Source of the DNA: Sphingobium terrigena
Lineage (GTDB): Bacteria > Pseudomonadota > Alphaproteobacteria > Sphingomonadales > Sphingomonadaceae
Reading direction: 5' to 3'
Length of the DNA: 56,088 nt
NCBI RefSeq assembly: GCF_003591655.1
Contig: NZ_QVRA01000025.1
Coordinates: 1,547-57,634 of the forward strand
Shown: one piece after another, positions 39,309 to 48,227 of the stretch
Layout of the letters: each line of letters opens with the position of its first letter
Numbering within the stretch: position 1 is the first letter of the stretch
Program-made: the position numbers and the translations under genes
The notes under the pieces: model-generated
Databases searched by the model: none
What the model was told of the DNA's origin: nothing
What the model saw: the letters and a program-made list of their open reading frames with translations, nothing else

Positions 39309-42261
39309 GACCACCTCGATGATCACGCGATTGGGTTGGCGTATTAACATCAGATTGTCGTGACGCTGCTTGATCGGTAGCCTGCCGATGTTGGTCGTCG
39401 GACTTGGTCAGCAATGACGTCAGCCACCGATCAACCATCTGTGCAACCGACTGTGCGCGGCCGGCAAGGCTCGTCGCCAGACTGCCAGGCATCGGCTGTG
39501 ATCGCCTCTCTCGCCCATCAAATGTCCGCAATTTGCGCGCTTCCCGATTCGCCTGCTGTAGCAACCGCAACTCGTCCCAGCGTTGCTCATGTCTGACTGC
39601 CCTGCCCTTCACGCTGTCCTTGTCGAGCCGACCAAGCCCTTCGAGCGCAGAGGTCTTGGTGCCAGAATTGCGTTCAAGCTTTTCGATCAGGCGATCCATA
39701 TCCTCCGTCCAAAGCTTCACACCAAAACGCGCGCGGGTGATGGCCGTGTAATAATTCTTACCGGTGACCAGCGACGATCCTACCGGAGCGAGCACATAGA
39801 CACGATCATAGGTTTTGGACTGTGCGGAATAGACCGTTTCCGCATAGCCATGGTCCCAGTTCTTGTGTCGTGTGAGGTCAATTTCCTGACGTCTGCCGTC
39901 ACGATCCCATAATATCGTCGCGGTTCGACCTGTGAGCTTTTCTACGGTCCCCCGGTCAGCATTTCGGATACCGAGCGCATGATCGACCAGACGCCACTGG
40001 ATCCGATCGCCTTTGGCCAGATCACGATGCTCCTCATTGAAGATATTGACCCTTGACGTCCGACCCAGGCGTGGATCCCACAGTATCGTGCGGTCGTTTT
40101 CATCGGAAAGACGGACGCGTTGTCGCCCTTTTTCGTCCTTCGCAATGCCAGCAACCCGGTATTCCCTGTCCTGGACGACACCAAGACCAATATTATCGCG
40201 CGAGAATATCAGCACCTGCCCAGGTGTATAAAAGCGGGGCAAGCGCTTTTCCTGATCCGTCATCCCGGAAGGCGTCAGAACGGAAAAACCGGTATCTTGC
40301 CCGGCGAGCGCTCCTTCGGCCTTCAACGCTTCGCGGATTTTGTTGTTGAGGATGAGACGGGTCGCATTTTCCAGCACCAATATGTTGGTCTTGGCGCGGC
40401 TCTTGGCACCAAGGCGCGTCCACTCGCCTACAAGCGCATGTGCCAGCTTTTCGGCGGTATCGCCACTTACCACTTTGTCGAGTGACGCGAGCGAAGCCCC
40501 GTAATTCTCAAGCCGGGCCTGCGTCACTGCGACCTTCATCGGGCGTGTTTCCTGCCGAACCGATGCGGTCAGTTCTGCCTTGGGCAGCCCCAGGCGCTGC
40601 ATGAGCCAGAAAGCCTTACCCTGCTCGATCGCACCGGTCTGCATATTATCGCCAAGCAGGATCAGACGCGCGCCGGTCTTGCGACTGATCTCCAGCACCC
40701 GCATCGCCTGGCGGTTGCCAAGCTGCCCAGCCTCGTCAAGGATCAGGACATGGCGGTTATCGACATCGCGGCCACCACCCGCGATCAGGCTGGCCACGGT
40801 CCGCGATTCTATTCCCGCGCTGTAACCCAGATTGGCGGCGGCCGAAGAGGTGGGCGCCAGCGCGATCAGGGTCGATTCAGGCCCGGCGCATGCGTTCAAT
40901 ACCCTGACCAGCGTCGATTTGCCCGCGCCAGCAACGCCATGGACGCCGACCACGCGGTCAACCGTCGTGCCGATCATCACCAACGCCGCAGCCTGCTCGA
41001 CGTTAAGGCCATTTTTGTCGGCCAGATTTTGAAGCTTTTCCCTGGTTGCGATTGGCTTTGCATCATTGAGCGCGAGCGCAAGTTGATCCGAGAGCGCCAA
41101 TTCAAGTCGCGCGGTCCGGCGCGAAGTGCGCCCGCGCGTGTGGATTTCGTCACCAGTTGGGTGACGGGTTTCAAGCAGCCTGGCTCTGGCTTCATGCGCC
41201 TGCGCGAGGGGGCGGATATCTTCCAACCGCACCTCGCCGACATGAGAGGCAAGGCCGATACGTAACAGCTTGCCCAGATTGTTGACCGCCTCGCGCGCCT
41301 CCGCCTGGCGCAGGCCAAAGAGCATGGCGCGCGCAGCAGTGGCGGGCTCGATACCAAGACGGCGCTCCCCTTTCTGCTCGGCCGCCACCTTCACGCCTTC
41401 GATAGCATCCTGGTGGACACCCAGGCGTGCTGACCAACGGTCGTGAAGCGCATCCAGGGCAAGTTTTTCCTTAGGACCGCGCGTCTGGTAGAAGGACATG
41501 CGTCGGGCCGCCTGGCCCGCCAGGCCATTTTCCCGCGCATGCGCCTCGATCTGCTCCGCGCGCTGGGACATATGTTCGATGAGTTCTTTAGGCACATCAC
41601 TAATCTCGAACAGTCCCTTGCGCGGATCATAGTCGATTCCATAGCCAAGCTCCTTCAGCCGATGGGCCAGATCGTTGCGATAAATCTGCCCTGCAACCAT
41701 CTGTTCTGCAAACAGCGCCCGGGTTTCTAGGCTGGACATGGGCGTTCCGTCCCCCCGATTGGTCATGTTCATGATCACGACGTGGGTATGCATGTGGGGG
41801 TCTAGTTCGCGCGAGGCATGTTCGGTAAACCGGGCATAGATCAGACGCCCGGTGGTTTCGTGAACGATGTTGCCATCGACCCGGTGACGCAGCGTCGCAT
41901 GCTCCTCCAGATAGGATAGCGCCGCGCTCACCGCTTTTTCATGCGCGGCAATGACCCGTTCGTCACCAGCAACGAGCGCCATGATCGACACTGATTTGGG
42001 CGCATTCACAGCAAAGTCCCATCCTGGATGATGCTGGATCTTGCCTTCACCACGGCGGCGACCCAGGCGCTGCTCACCGACCTTCCCATCGAGCAAAGCC
42101 TGGAAGGTCGAGGGATCGACCCTACCGTTTAGTCCAAGCTCCGCAGCGATGGCGCCACCCCATTGCGAATGTTCGTCGGCACCTTTGGTGTAATAATCAC
42201 CCACCATATAATAGCGGGTGAGATTGGTCGGCGTGCCCTTCAAGCGACGAGGATGGATCAT
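39298..42261 (-). CDS. traI: MobF conjugative relaxase / helicase TraI (TrwC-like)
   Basis: A 987-residue protein. The N-terminal relaxase has the Tyr pair (RYYMVGDYYTKG, residues 16-27) and the metal-binding His triad in DPHMHTHVV (His156, 158, 160). The C-terminal helicase has Walker A GVAGAGKST (442-450), Walker B VLILDEAGQLG and the RecD-like end motif YSAQSKTYDRVYVLAPV and YTAITRARFGVKLW. It nicks oriT, stays bound to the strand and unwinds it. It is shorter than F TraI (1756 residues) and near TrwC (966). The ATG overlaps the traD stop by four bases. Confidence 0.95.
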   Translation of the reverse strand: MIHPRRLKGTPTNLTRYYMVGDYYTKGADEHSQWGGAIAAELGLNGRVDPSTFQALLDGKVGEQRLGRRRGEGKIQHHPGWDFAVNAPKSVSIMALVAGDERVIAAHEKAVSAALSYLEEHATLRHRVDGNIVHETTGRLIYARFTEHASRELDPHMHTHVVIMNMTNRGDGTPMSSLETRALFAEQMVAGQIYRNDLAHRLKELGYGIDYDPRKGLFEISDVPKELIEHMSQRAEQIEAHARENGLAGQAARRMSFYQTRGPKEKLALDALHDRWSARLGVHQDAIEGVKVAAEQKGERRLGIEPATAARAMLFGLRQAEAREAVNNLGKLLRIGLASHVGEVRLEDIRPLAQAHEARARLLETRHPTGDEIHTRGRTSRRTARLELALSDQLALALNDAKPIATREKLQNLADKNGLNVEQAAALVMIGTTVDRVVGVHGVAGAGKSTLVRVLNACAGPESTLIALAPTSSAAANLGYSAGIESRTVASLIAGGGRDVDNRHVLILDEAGQLGNRQAMRVLEISRKTGARLILLGDNMQTGAIEQGKAFWLMQRLGLPKAELTASVRQETRPMKVAVTQARLENYGASLASLDKVVSGDTAEKLAHALVGEWTRLGAKSRAKTNILVLENATRLILNNKIREALKAEGALAGQDTGFSVLTPSGMTDQEKRLPRFYTPGQVLIFSRDNIGLGVVQDREYRVAGIAKDEKGRQRVRLSDENDRTILWDPRLGRTSRVNIFNEEHRDLAKGDRIQWRLVDHALGIRNADRGTVEKLTGRTATILWDRDGRRQEIDLTRHKNWDHGYAETVYSAQSKTYDRVYVLAPVGSSLVTGKNYYTAITRARFGVKLWTEDMDRLIEKLERNSGTKTSALEGLGRLDKDSVKGRAVRHEQRWDELRLLQQANREARKLRTFDGRERRSQPMPGSLATSLAGRAQSVAQMVDRWLTSLLTKSDDQHRQATDQAASRQSDVNTPTQSRDHRGGHDR

Positions 42262-44291
42262 GCCGGCGTCGCCCTGTTGCGAGCACCATCATGGCGCGCA
42301 TGCTGGGAAAGGCGGAAGCCCGCGGGCTTGCCAAAAAGCTCCAACGGCGGTGGTACAGGTGGCGCTTGGCTTTCACCATCATTCCTGCTCGGCATAACGG
42401 CATTTGGTGCGGGCGCATCTACCCCACCAAAACCGGCTTCTTCTTGTTCAGGCGGAATTTCGGCGGTCGCGTGGGATGACGATGAAGTCTTGCGACGGGT
42501 CGGCCTGGCCCTGCGTTTCGATGCAGTTTTTGTCGGTGCCCCTTCCCCATCCAGCTGCGGTGACAGCCGGACAGGCGGGGCGATCCGCTCTGCAAACGCG
42601 ACAGCAATTGAGGGCAACTTATTATAGCTGTCGATAAAGCGCACCACCGGAAGACTGCGACCGAAACGCAGATAACCGACGAGATTGGGAAGATTGGTAA
42701 CCTCGGTATGCATGACCAGCGGCCGGGTCACTTGCATGCGCGACAGGTTTACCCCATCGCGCATATCGTTGACGCCGTAGGACATGCCCTCATTGGCTTC
42801 GACCTGTTCAGCCTGTCCCAGATTTTCGCTGACATGCCTTGCGGTCGGGGTGTCGTTGGCGCGCAGCGCTACCCAGGTCGAGCAATAGCCGGTGATGGCT
42901 GCTGCATCCTGAATACCATAGGTGGCTTCAAGCTGCGGATAGCTCTGAAACCCCAAGATACCACATCCGCCATATTTGCGGGCGCGGGCCAGAAAGTCGG
43001 AGAGCGAGGGCAGTTTCTGGAGTGATGGCAGTTCGTCGATCACACAGTAAAGACGCCGATCCTGGTCCGGCTCCAGGCTCATGATGGCGCTGATCGCGAT
43101 GTCCAGCCAGACCGTTATCAGCGGACGAAGCGAGGGCAACTGGTCAGCCTTCACGGTTATGAACAGCCAGCTATCGTCCTTCTCATTGGCGACCCAATCG
43201 CGGATCGATAGGCCGTCGTCTGTATCATCCAGATAGGAGAAGCTGCGCATGACCGAGGCGAGTTCCGCCTGAATGCCCGCTGAGGTTCGCTCTCCTTCGG
43301 TCGATATGAACGCCGACGCATCGGTTCCAGCTGCGAAAGCGGCCAGATCCTTGAGCTTGGACCGGAGCAGGGTGTCCAGCAGGATCGAAACCAGGGTCCG
43401 TTCCTGCCGCGCCAGCTTGCGCATGATGGCGACCAGCGTGCCGCGGGCCGCTTTTGCCCAGAAGGGATCACCCGTCTTGTCGGGGATGGTCGATTCCGCA
43501 ATCTGGTCATAATGATAGTCGCGCGGCACATCGACCCAGGGGGCCCAGGCATCAGCACGGGCATCGAGCGGGTTGAGGAGGATGTCGGTGCCTGGCCGGT
43601 AGAATTTCTCCACAAACGTACCCGCAGTGTCATATACAATAGCCCGGCGCTTGGTCTTGCGTACGCCGTCAAGCATCTTGATGATGAGGTTGGTCTTGCC
43701 TGTGCCAGGCGCGCCGCAGATGAGGATATGCTCTGGCTCGAATGCGTGAGGCACGGGAACGCCGCCGATGGCGAGGCTGCCGCGCTTCTGCCAACGCAAC
43801 GCCCGGCGTATCTGCCGCACGGTTCCAAAGCGCGCGCCGCGCAGGAACTGGTTCGACCCGAGCCCCCTGCCCATGCGGGTAAAATAGAGCCAAGCCCAGA
43901 ACAGCATAGCGAGGGCAAATAGACCCGAAAGCGCCGCCCCGTGCAGGAGATAGGTTTCGAAAGCGGCAAGCGTATTATGGGCAATGCCGGATTCCAGAAT
44001 ATCTCTGGGCGTCGTCCAATATTCGCGGCCAGCGGGTGTCTTGAACAATATGGGTGTGACGTTGCCAGGGACAGTATCCCCCATCACCATTGCCTGGCCG
44101 AGCTTCATCAGAACGAAGCGTTCATAGTCGGATGACTTCTCCAGCGCATACCAGATGATGCCGCCAATCCAGATGATGACACTGGCAAGAAAGGTCTGGT
44201 AAAAGACCTGCGTGGTCATGCGGACATTGTGGACGATCGCCTGGCCGCCACGCGTCCAGGACCCCAATGTGTCATGTCGGAAAATGCTCAT
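42258..44291 (-). CDS. traD: Type IV coupling protein TraD (VirD4-like)
   Basis: A 677-residue DNA pump: two N-terminal membrane helices (FLASVIIWIGGIIWYAL and LSGLFALAMLFWAWLYF), Walker A GAPGTGKTNLI (about residues 195-203), Walker B RLYCVIDELPSLQKLPSL, and the TraG/VirD4 motif LARARKYGGCGILGFQSYPQ. It links the relaxosome to the secretion channel. The C-terminal 100 residues are Pro- and basic-rich, a likely relaxosome-contact tail. It overlaps the relaxase and the ribbon-helix-helix gene by four bases each. No type IV channel genes are in the window. Confidence 0.94.
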   Translation of the reverse strand: MSIFRHDTLGSWTRGGQAIVHNVRMTTQVFYQTFLASVIIWIGGIIWYALEKSSDYERFVLMKLGQAMVMGDTVPGNVTPILFKTPAGREYWTTPRDILESGIAHNTLAAFETYLLHGAALSGLFALAMLFWAWLYFTRMGRGLGSNQFLRGARFGTVRQIRRALRWQKRGSLAIGGVPVPHAFEPEHILICGAPGTGKTNLIIKMLDGVRKTKRRAIVYDTAGTFVEKFYRPGTDILLNPLDARADAWAPWVDVPRDYHYDQIAESTIPDKTGDPFWAKAARGTLVAIMRKLARQERTLVSILLDTLLRSKLKDLAAFAAGTDASAFISTEGERTSAGIQAELASVMRSFSYLDDTDDGLSIRDWVANEKDDSWLFITVKADQLPSLRPLITVWLDIAISAIMSLEPDQDRRLYCVIDELPSLQKLPSLSDFLARARKYGGCGILGFQSYPQLEATYGIQDAAAITGYCSTWVALRANDTPTARHVSENLGQAEQVEANEGMSYGVNDMRDGVNLSRMQVTRPLVMHTEVTNLPNLVGYLRFGRSLPVVRFIDSYNKLPSIAVAFAERIAPPVRLSPQLDGEGAPTKTASKRRARPTRRKTSSSSHATAEIPPEQEEAGFGGVDAPAPNAVMPSRNDGESQAPPVPPPLELFGKPAGFRLSQHARHDGARNRATPA

Positions 44292-44590
44292 GGCCGGTCC
44301 TGCTCGGGATCGAGCAGCCCCCTTTCCTTGAGCAGGCGTCGGGCATCGGCCAGTCCTGCTGCCAATATGTCGGGCGTGCGCGCGCCAATGGACTTGGCGA
44401 GGATCGCCAGGGTCTGAATGGCAGTCGCGTGCAGCTCATCCAAACGAGCATGATAGCCCGATGGATCATCTCCCTCAAAGCGGTGCAGAATATCGCGAAG
44501 ATAGGCAGATGGGGTGCTGCCACTGTTATGGGCCTGATCGACCAGTCGGTCGAACAGGGCGTCATCGAGACGGATAGTTATTCGGGCCAT
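44288..44590 (-). CDS. Ribbon-helix-helix relaxosome accessory protein
   Basis: A 100-residue protein. MARITIRLDDALFDRLVDQA followed by STPSAYLRDILHRF is a ribbon-helix-helix DNA-binding domain, as in TraY/TrwA-type accessory proteins. The rest is helical (ATAIQTLAILAKSIGARTPD). The start at 44590 is chosen because the beta-strand begins there; the longer frame to 44701 would run over the candidate oriT repeats. It is first in the transfer operon and probably binds the dyads at 44749-44796. Confidence 0.8.
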   Translation of the reverse strand: MARITIRLDDALFDRLVDQAHNSGSTPSAYLRDILHRFEGDDPSGYHARLDELHATAIQTLAILAKSIGARTPDILAAGLADARRLLKERGLLDPEQDRP

Positions 44591-45078
44591 GCGCAGATCC
44601 TGTTTCTGCGCCGACGGGTAGTGAAGCCGTCGCTTTATAGCAGATTCGTCACTTGATCTCAATGCCATAGAGAAATGTTCAGTGTCTGCCATGTCCGACA
44701 AATGATGACATGGGCGATCAAAGACTTAGCGTAGAGAGACCGAGCGGGCGTCATACCGGTATGACGATCAGTGACAAACTGTCCGACCGGTGTGACAGAC
44801 ATAAGCTACGGAAATCAGGGCGGTTCGCGTTCGCAGCACCCGTGCGTACGGTGCATTACAAAACGGCCTCGTGCCGTGCGTCCTTACCTCGCAGCGCGCT
44901 TGCCGCTGCGCTGCCTCGTGCCGGAAGGCGCGGGGCTCCCCGCAGGGGTTTCTGTCCTTGCCCGCGGTACATCGCGCCAGAGGCAAAGGCACCCCGGCTG
45001 CAACATTTCCATTGCGATCATGATGCACTCCATCGATAAGAAACAGGTGGCGGGCAGGCCATCTGACAGGAAGATGCC
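44591..45078. promoter_or_regulatory. Candidate oriT and divergent control region
   Basis: A 488-bp non-coding region between divergent transfer genes. It holds CCATGTC/GACATGG (44689-44713), a perfect 18-bp palindrome CGTCATACCGGTATGACG (44749-44766), and CTGTC/GACAG (44779-44798) around GACCGG. The second and third share GTC-x2-ACCGGT-x-TGAC, 31 bp apart. Position next to a MobF relaxase and an RHH gene is where oriT is expected. The nic site cannot be fixed by eye. From 44830 on the DNA is GC-rich with nothing further seen. Confidence 0.6.
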
Positions 45079-45450
45079 ATGCCCAGAATGACTGAACGCG
45101 AACGCCTCGCTGACCTTGAAGCGCGACAGAAGAAAGTCGCGCAGGAGATCGACCAGACCCGCCGCGCTTTGCGCGGCAGATATGCCGCTATCGTCTCCGA
45201 ACTGCCGATCGAGTTGTTGACTGAACGCGAATTACGCGACATTCTCACCAACGCGATCCGCGCGGGTGGCGCAGCATCTGTCGCTACGCTCAAGGCCCTG
45301 CCGGCTGCCACAATCGCACATAACCAACAACCCGATCCGCGCCCGCAGGGCGTCCCTGCGACGAGCACGGCGGAGCCGCGCGCAGGAGGCCGGGGTCGCC
45401 CAAAGGGCGACACCGCATCGCTCCGCGACGGACCCCTTGCGGGTCCCTGA
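45079..45450 (+). CDS. Small basic transfer-region protein (TraC/TraD-like)
   Basis: A 123-residue protein with an N-terminal coiled coil (RERLADLEARQKKVAQEIDQ, TRRALRGRYAAIVSELPIEL), then TERELRDILTNAIRAGGAAS, and a disordered basic tail (GGRGRPKGD). Such small coiled-coil proteins beside oriT in alphaproteobacterial plasmids are usually mobilisation accessory proteins; exact role unknown. GACAGGAAGATGCC precedes the ATG. It is divergent from the relaxosome operon across the candidate oriT. Confidence 0.6.
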   Translation: MPRMTERERLADLEARQKKVAQEIDQTRRALRGRYAAIVSELPIELLTERELRDILTNAIRAGGAASVATLKALPAATIAHNQQPDPRPQGVPATSTAEPRAGGRGRPKGDTASLRDGPLAGP

Positions 45451-45472
45451 GCGGGGCGACATATCCCAACAG

Positions 45473-45516
45473 TAAAAACAGGAGGACCGGTCCGGCAAAC
45501 CCGAACCGATCCTCCT
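45473..45516 (-). terminator. Rho-independent terminator
   Basis: On the minus strand a 16-bp stem (AGGAGGATCGGTTCGG with CCGGACCGGTCCTCCT, two G-U pairs) and a 5-nt loop are followed by GTTTTT. It terminates the DUF2493 gene ending at 45529. Confidence 0.85.
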
Positions 45517-45528
45517 CACCCCTTCCCG

Positions 45529-46527
45529 TCAGGACGCGCTGTGACGCTGCCCTGCTGCGCCGCTCCGCTGATCTGCCAACCGGAAGAAGTGCGCCGGCAC
45601 CCCCTTCGCCCTCACCAATCGTGCCAGATGGGACTGAAGCCCTGAGCCTTCGCACACCACCGCCTCGACCGGCTGCAGCGCCATGAGTTGCTCATTGCGG
45701 GCGAATCCGGCCCTTTGTCCCAGCTTGCGGTTGAGGGTGAACGCAATGAGTGGTGTACCGCTGCGTGCCGCCCAGGATGCCGCGATCGCATCGCATCCCT
45801 TGTCCTGCGCGCTCGTCGCCAGCACCATTGTCGGAATGCGCTCACGGATCGCATCAAGGGTCGTGGTGATCTGGTCATGATCCTCCCAGACTTGCCCACC
45901 GGAGAATATGACGATCGGTCCCTTTGGGGAATGACTTGCAGCCTTTTTCTCCCTGCGGGCGGCCAGGAAGTCCTGGGCGGCAACCACCGAAGCTGTGCGC
46001 TTGCTCGACACCAGCGATCCCCGCGGTGAAGACCAGGGTCGCCCGGTTTCGTTATGATAACTTCCTGCGGCATGGTCGCGCATGCAGGCCACCGCATCGC
46101 GCGCCTCGTCGAGGGACTGGCAGATGGTTTGCGCTTCCTCCAGCTGCGCCATCAGCACCTCGCTGCCGTCGGCATCGCGGATCAGATCCCGGACCTTGAG
46201 CGCTGCCTTGTCAGCCTCGCCATCGAGCTGTCCTGCAACCTTGTGGAAGCTGTGCACGATCCCCCAGGCGATCCGTCCGGCCATGCTTTCAAGCCTTGTG
46301 TCTCGCAGGACGTCAAAAAGAGTGCAGATCATCAGTTCGGTCGCCTGCTGCACCTGCCAGGGATCGGGCATCCCGGCATCGCTCTCCTCCTCGGCATGCC
46401 CCATGCGGAAACCGTCGATCGTCTCGGTAAAAGCCTGGCTGAAGCGGTCGGACACCTGCCCGGTTTCGAGCGCCAGCAGGTCGGCAATTTCGGGGAAGGA
46501 ACGGACGGTACGGAAAATCCTTGTCAT
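45529..46527 (-). CDS. DUF2493 (SLOG-like) protein, paralog 1
   Basis: A 332-residue protein. The N-terminal 190 residues are helical with conserved QLEEAQTICQSLDEARDAVA and MRDHAAGSYHNETGRPWSSP. The C-terminal DUF2493 domain is Rossmann-like (IVIFSGGQVWEDHDQITTTL, GCDAIAASWAARSGTPLIAF, VVCEGSGLQSHLARLVRAKG), related to SLOG/YspA nucleotide-binding proteins. Role unknown. The start at 46527 has AAGAGGAGGTTTTC upstream; the longer frame to 46740 lacks such support. It is paralogous to the protein at 48228-49241 over its full length. Confidence 0.8.
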   Translation of the reverse strand: MTRIFRTVRSFPEIADLLALETGQVSDRFSQAFTETIDGFRMGHAEEESDAGMPDPWQVQQATELMICTLFDVLRDTRLESMAGRIAWGIVHSFHKVAGQLDGEADKAALKVRDLIRDADGSEVLMAQLEEAQTICQSLDEARDAVACMRDHAAGSYHNETGRPWSSPRGSLVSSKRTASVVAAQDFLAARREKKAASHSPKGPIVIFSGGQVWEDHDQITTTLDAIRERIPTMVLATSAQDKGCDAIAASWAARSGTPLIAFTLNRKLGQRAGFARNEQLMALQPVEAVVCEGSGLQSHLARLVRAKGVPAHFFRLADQRSGAAGQRHSAS

Positions 46528-46898
46528 GAAAACCTCCTCTTTACAGTTTGAGATTTTCTCTTCGGCACGGGCTCCGAGCAGCGGGGTCAAGGATCGGGCG
46601 TAGCCCGACCGCGCAGCGGCGGTGGGGGTCACGATTTTTTCTGGCGGCCACTCAGGCTGGATCGACAGACACACGTCAGACCCGCCGGAAAAAATGGTGG
46701 GGCCCCGCCGTCCTTGAGGCCGGTGCTGACCCCGTGCCACACTAAAAAGAGTTGAGAGAAGAGAGGAGGCTCCCGAATCTGGGGCTCGATGCCCCTGATT
46801 CGGGGATGGGTCCTGGGATGACCTGGCGATATTACGCCATCAGCAAACCCCGTTTGAACATGAACTCTTCAGGGCATCGCGCCTAAATATGCCAAAGT
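46528..46898. other. Intergenic stretch with strong hairpin
   Basis: It holds the leader of the DUF2493 gene and, at 46772-46804, CCCGAATC-t-GGGGC paired with GCCCC-t-GATTCGGG around a 5-nt loop, with a single T-T mismatch. A gene is not seen. The stretch 46560-46700 is GC-rich and unassigned. Confidence 0.5.
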
Positions 46899-47273
46899 TC
46901 AGGCCGCCGCCGCGGTGATAGCAAAGGGATCGACCAGGCTATGGATAGGCTGCGCTCGTCCCATCCATGGTTCGGGCTTGATGGCGCGAACCCAGTCGGC
47001 AAAGGAAGGAATAAATCCCAGATCCTCGATTACATGCTGTTCGGCAATCAGGCGCACGGGAACAATGCGGCCCGTCGAAAGGGTGATCGTTGGTCCGAAA
47101 AAATGCTCCGCCATGAAAATGCCTTCGGCATGATGGCGCAGGCTTCGGTGGCGATAGTCAGCGATGATGAGTTTGGACGGCTCGTCGAACCATTGATGAA
47201 GCGGCAGGAAATCTTCCGCCTCACCGCCCCATTTGCGTATGCTCGAAAGCGCATGATGATAGCAATGTCCCAT
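46899..47273 (-). CDS. DUF6915 family protein
   Basis: A 124-residue protein: MGHCYHHALSSIRKWGGEAE, LIIADYRHRSLRHHAEGIFM, GRIVPVRLIAEQHVIEDLGF and FADWVRAIKPEPWMG are the family core. It is rich in His (YHH, RHRSLRHH), which could bind metal. Function unknown; members are common on alphaproteobacterial plasmids. It lies 11 nt after the DUF6878 gene, same strand, probably one operon. Confidence 0.78.
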   Translation of the reverse strand: MGHCYHHALSSIRKWGGEAEDFLPLHQWFDEPSKLIIADYRHRSLRHHAEGIFMAEHFFGPTITLSTGRIVPVRLIAEQHVIEDLGFIPSFADWVRAIKPEPWMGRAQPIHSLVDPFAITAAAA

Positions 47274-47284
47274 GACGCGCTCCT

Positions 47285-47773
47285 TTAGAAATGGTGGGTA
47301 AATTCTTCCGTGGCGGTGTAGCGGTCATAATGGTCGAGCCGGATCGTTCCTGCGGCAACATCGAAGGTAAATTCACCAAAGGCCCCGTCTCCATTTTCCC
47401 AGCCCGGATGGGCTGAACCCAGTAAATGATAGGTGATATTTTCCAGGGCCTGGCCCAGCGGGACCGTTTCGGATTTGGGGATATGCTCGCCCCAAGGCAG
47501 GACCAGCATGTTCACCGGCGTATCGGTTATCGGAAGGCTGATGCCCTGTGCATCGCGCGCTTCCATCTCTTCGATCTGGCCGCTATCGCCCGATCCATCG
47601 AAACGGATCAGCACCATGGCCATGCCAGCAGCCGCCAATATTGCGAAAATATTGGTCTTGTTCACCGGCAGAAGCTGCGCCTCCTGCGCCTCCCGACGCG
47701 CCCATCTGGCCATGATGTCGTCTACCTCTACAGGCGACACCGACGCATCGCCCCGTTCTGATCCTTCTTCCAT
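47285..47773 (-). CDS. DUF6878 family protein
   Basis: A 162-residue protein: VNKTNIFAILAAAGMAMVLI, RFDGSGDSGQIEEMEARDAQ and GWENGDGAFGEFTFDVAAGT followed by DHYDRYT are characteristic of DUF6878. It is acidic with no membrane segment (the AILAAAGMAMVLI stretch is probably a buried helix). Function unknown. It is followed closely by the DUF6915 gene. Confidence 0.75.
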   Translation of the reverse strand: MEEGSERGDASVSPVEVDDIMARWARREAQEAQLLPVNKTNIFAILAAAGMAMVLIRFDGSGDSGQIEEMEARDAQGISLPITDTPVNMLVLPWGEHIPKSETVPLGQALENITYHLLGSAHPGWENGDGAFGEFTFDVAAGTIRLDHYDRYTATEEFTHHF

Positions 47774-47931
47774 GCGCAGGCTCCTTCATAGCTACGCGAT
47801 GATCCTGTCATCGCGCCACATCCCCCCTCCTCCGCTCCTATCCTGGGGCCGCAAGCTTGCAGTCGCTCACTTGCGAGCAATGCCCCGACACTCGCCGTAG
47901 ACGCCTGCCCGCCACGCGCGCAGATCTGCGA
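47774..47931. other. Short intergenic stretch with hairpin
   Basis: GCGATGA (47796-47802) and TCATCGC (47808-47814) form a 7-bp hairpin with a 5-nt loop just upstream of the DUF6878 gene. It could be a regulatory dyad or the end of the DUF6117 transcript. Otherwise nothing is seen. Confidence 0.4.
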
Positions 47932-48162
47932 TCAGAGTGTTTCAGGATTTCCCGGTGGCACATAGGCGAGGTAGGGATCGCCTTCACACAGATGCCCGAA
48001 AGGCGTCATAATATAAGCCTCTCCATCCCGTCCAACCGCGCACAGAACATATTTTGGTTCGCCCGTCACGGAATCGGTACATTCCATCAGCGCAAGATTG
48101 CCGTCTTCCGCTGCCCGCAGCAGCGTTTGAAAATTACGGCTGTGATGATCTGGTATCGCCAT
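47932..48162 (-). CDS. DUF6117 family protein
   Basis: A 76-residue protein starting MAIPDHHSRNFQTLLRAAED, with GNLALMECTDSVTGEPKYVL and MTPFGHLCEGDPY, the compact DUF6117 pattern. Function unknown; usual on sphingomonad and rhizobial plasmids next to DUF2493 genes. GGGGAGGCCAAT precedes the ATG, and the GGGGAGG also lies just after the upstream terminator. Confidence 0.78.
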   Translation of the reverse strand: MAIPDHHSRNFQTLLRAAEDGNLALMECTDSVTGEPKYVLCAVGRDGEAYIMTPFGHLCEGDPYLAYVPPGNPETL

Positions 48163-48174
48163 ATTGGCCTCCCC

Positions 48175-48208
48175 AAAAAATGGGGACGGTCGCTCATGCG
48201 CCGTCCCC
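48175..48208 (-). terminator. Rho-independent terminator
   Basis: On the minus strand GGGGACGG pairs with CCGTCCCC across an 11-nt loop, followed by ATTTTTT. It ends the second DUF2493 transcript (stop at 48228) and insulates the DUF6117 gene. Confidence 0.85.
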
Positions 48209-48227
48209 GGTTTAGTAGATTGGACGA

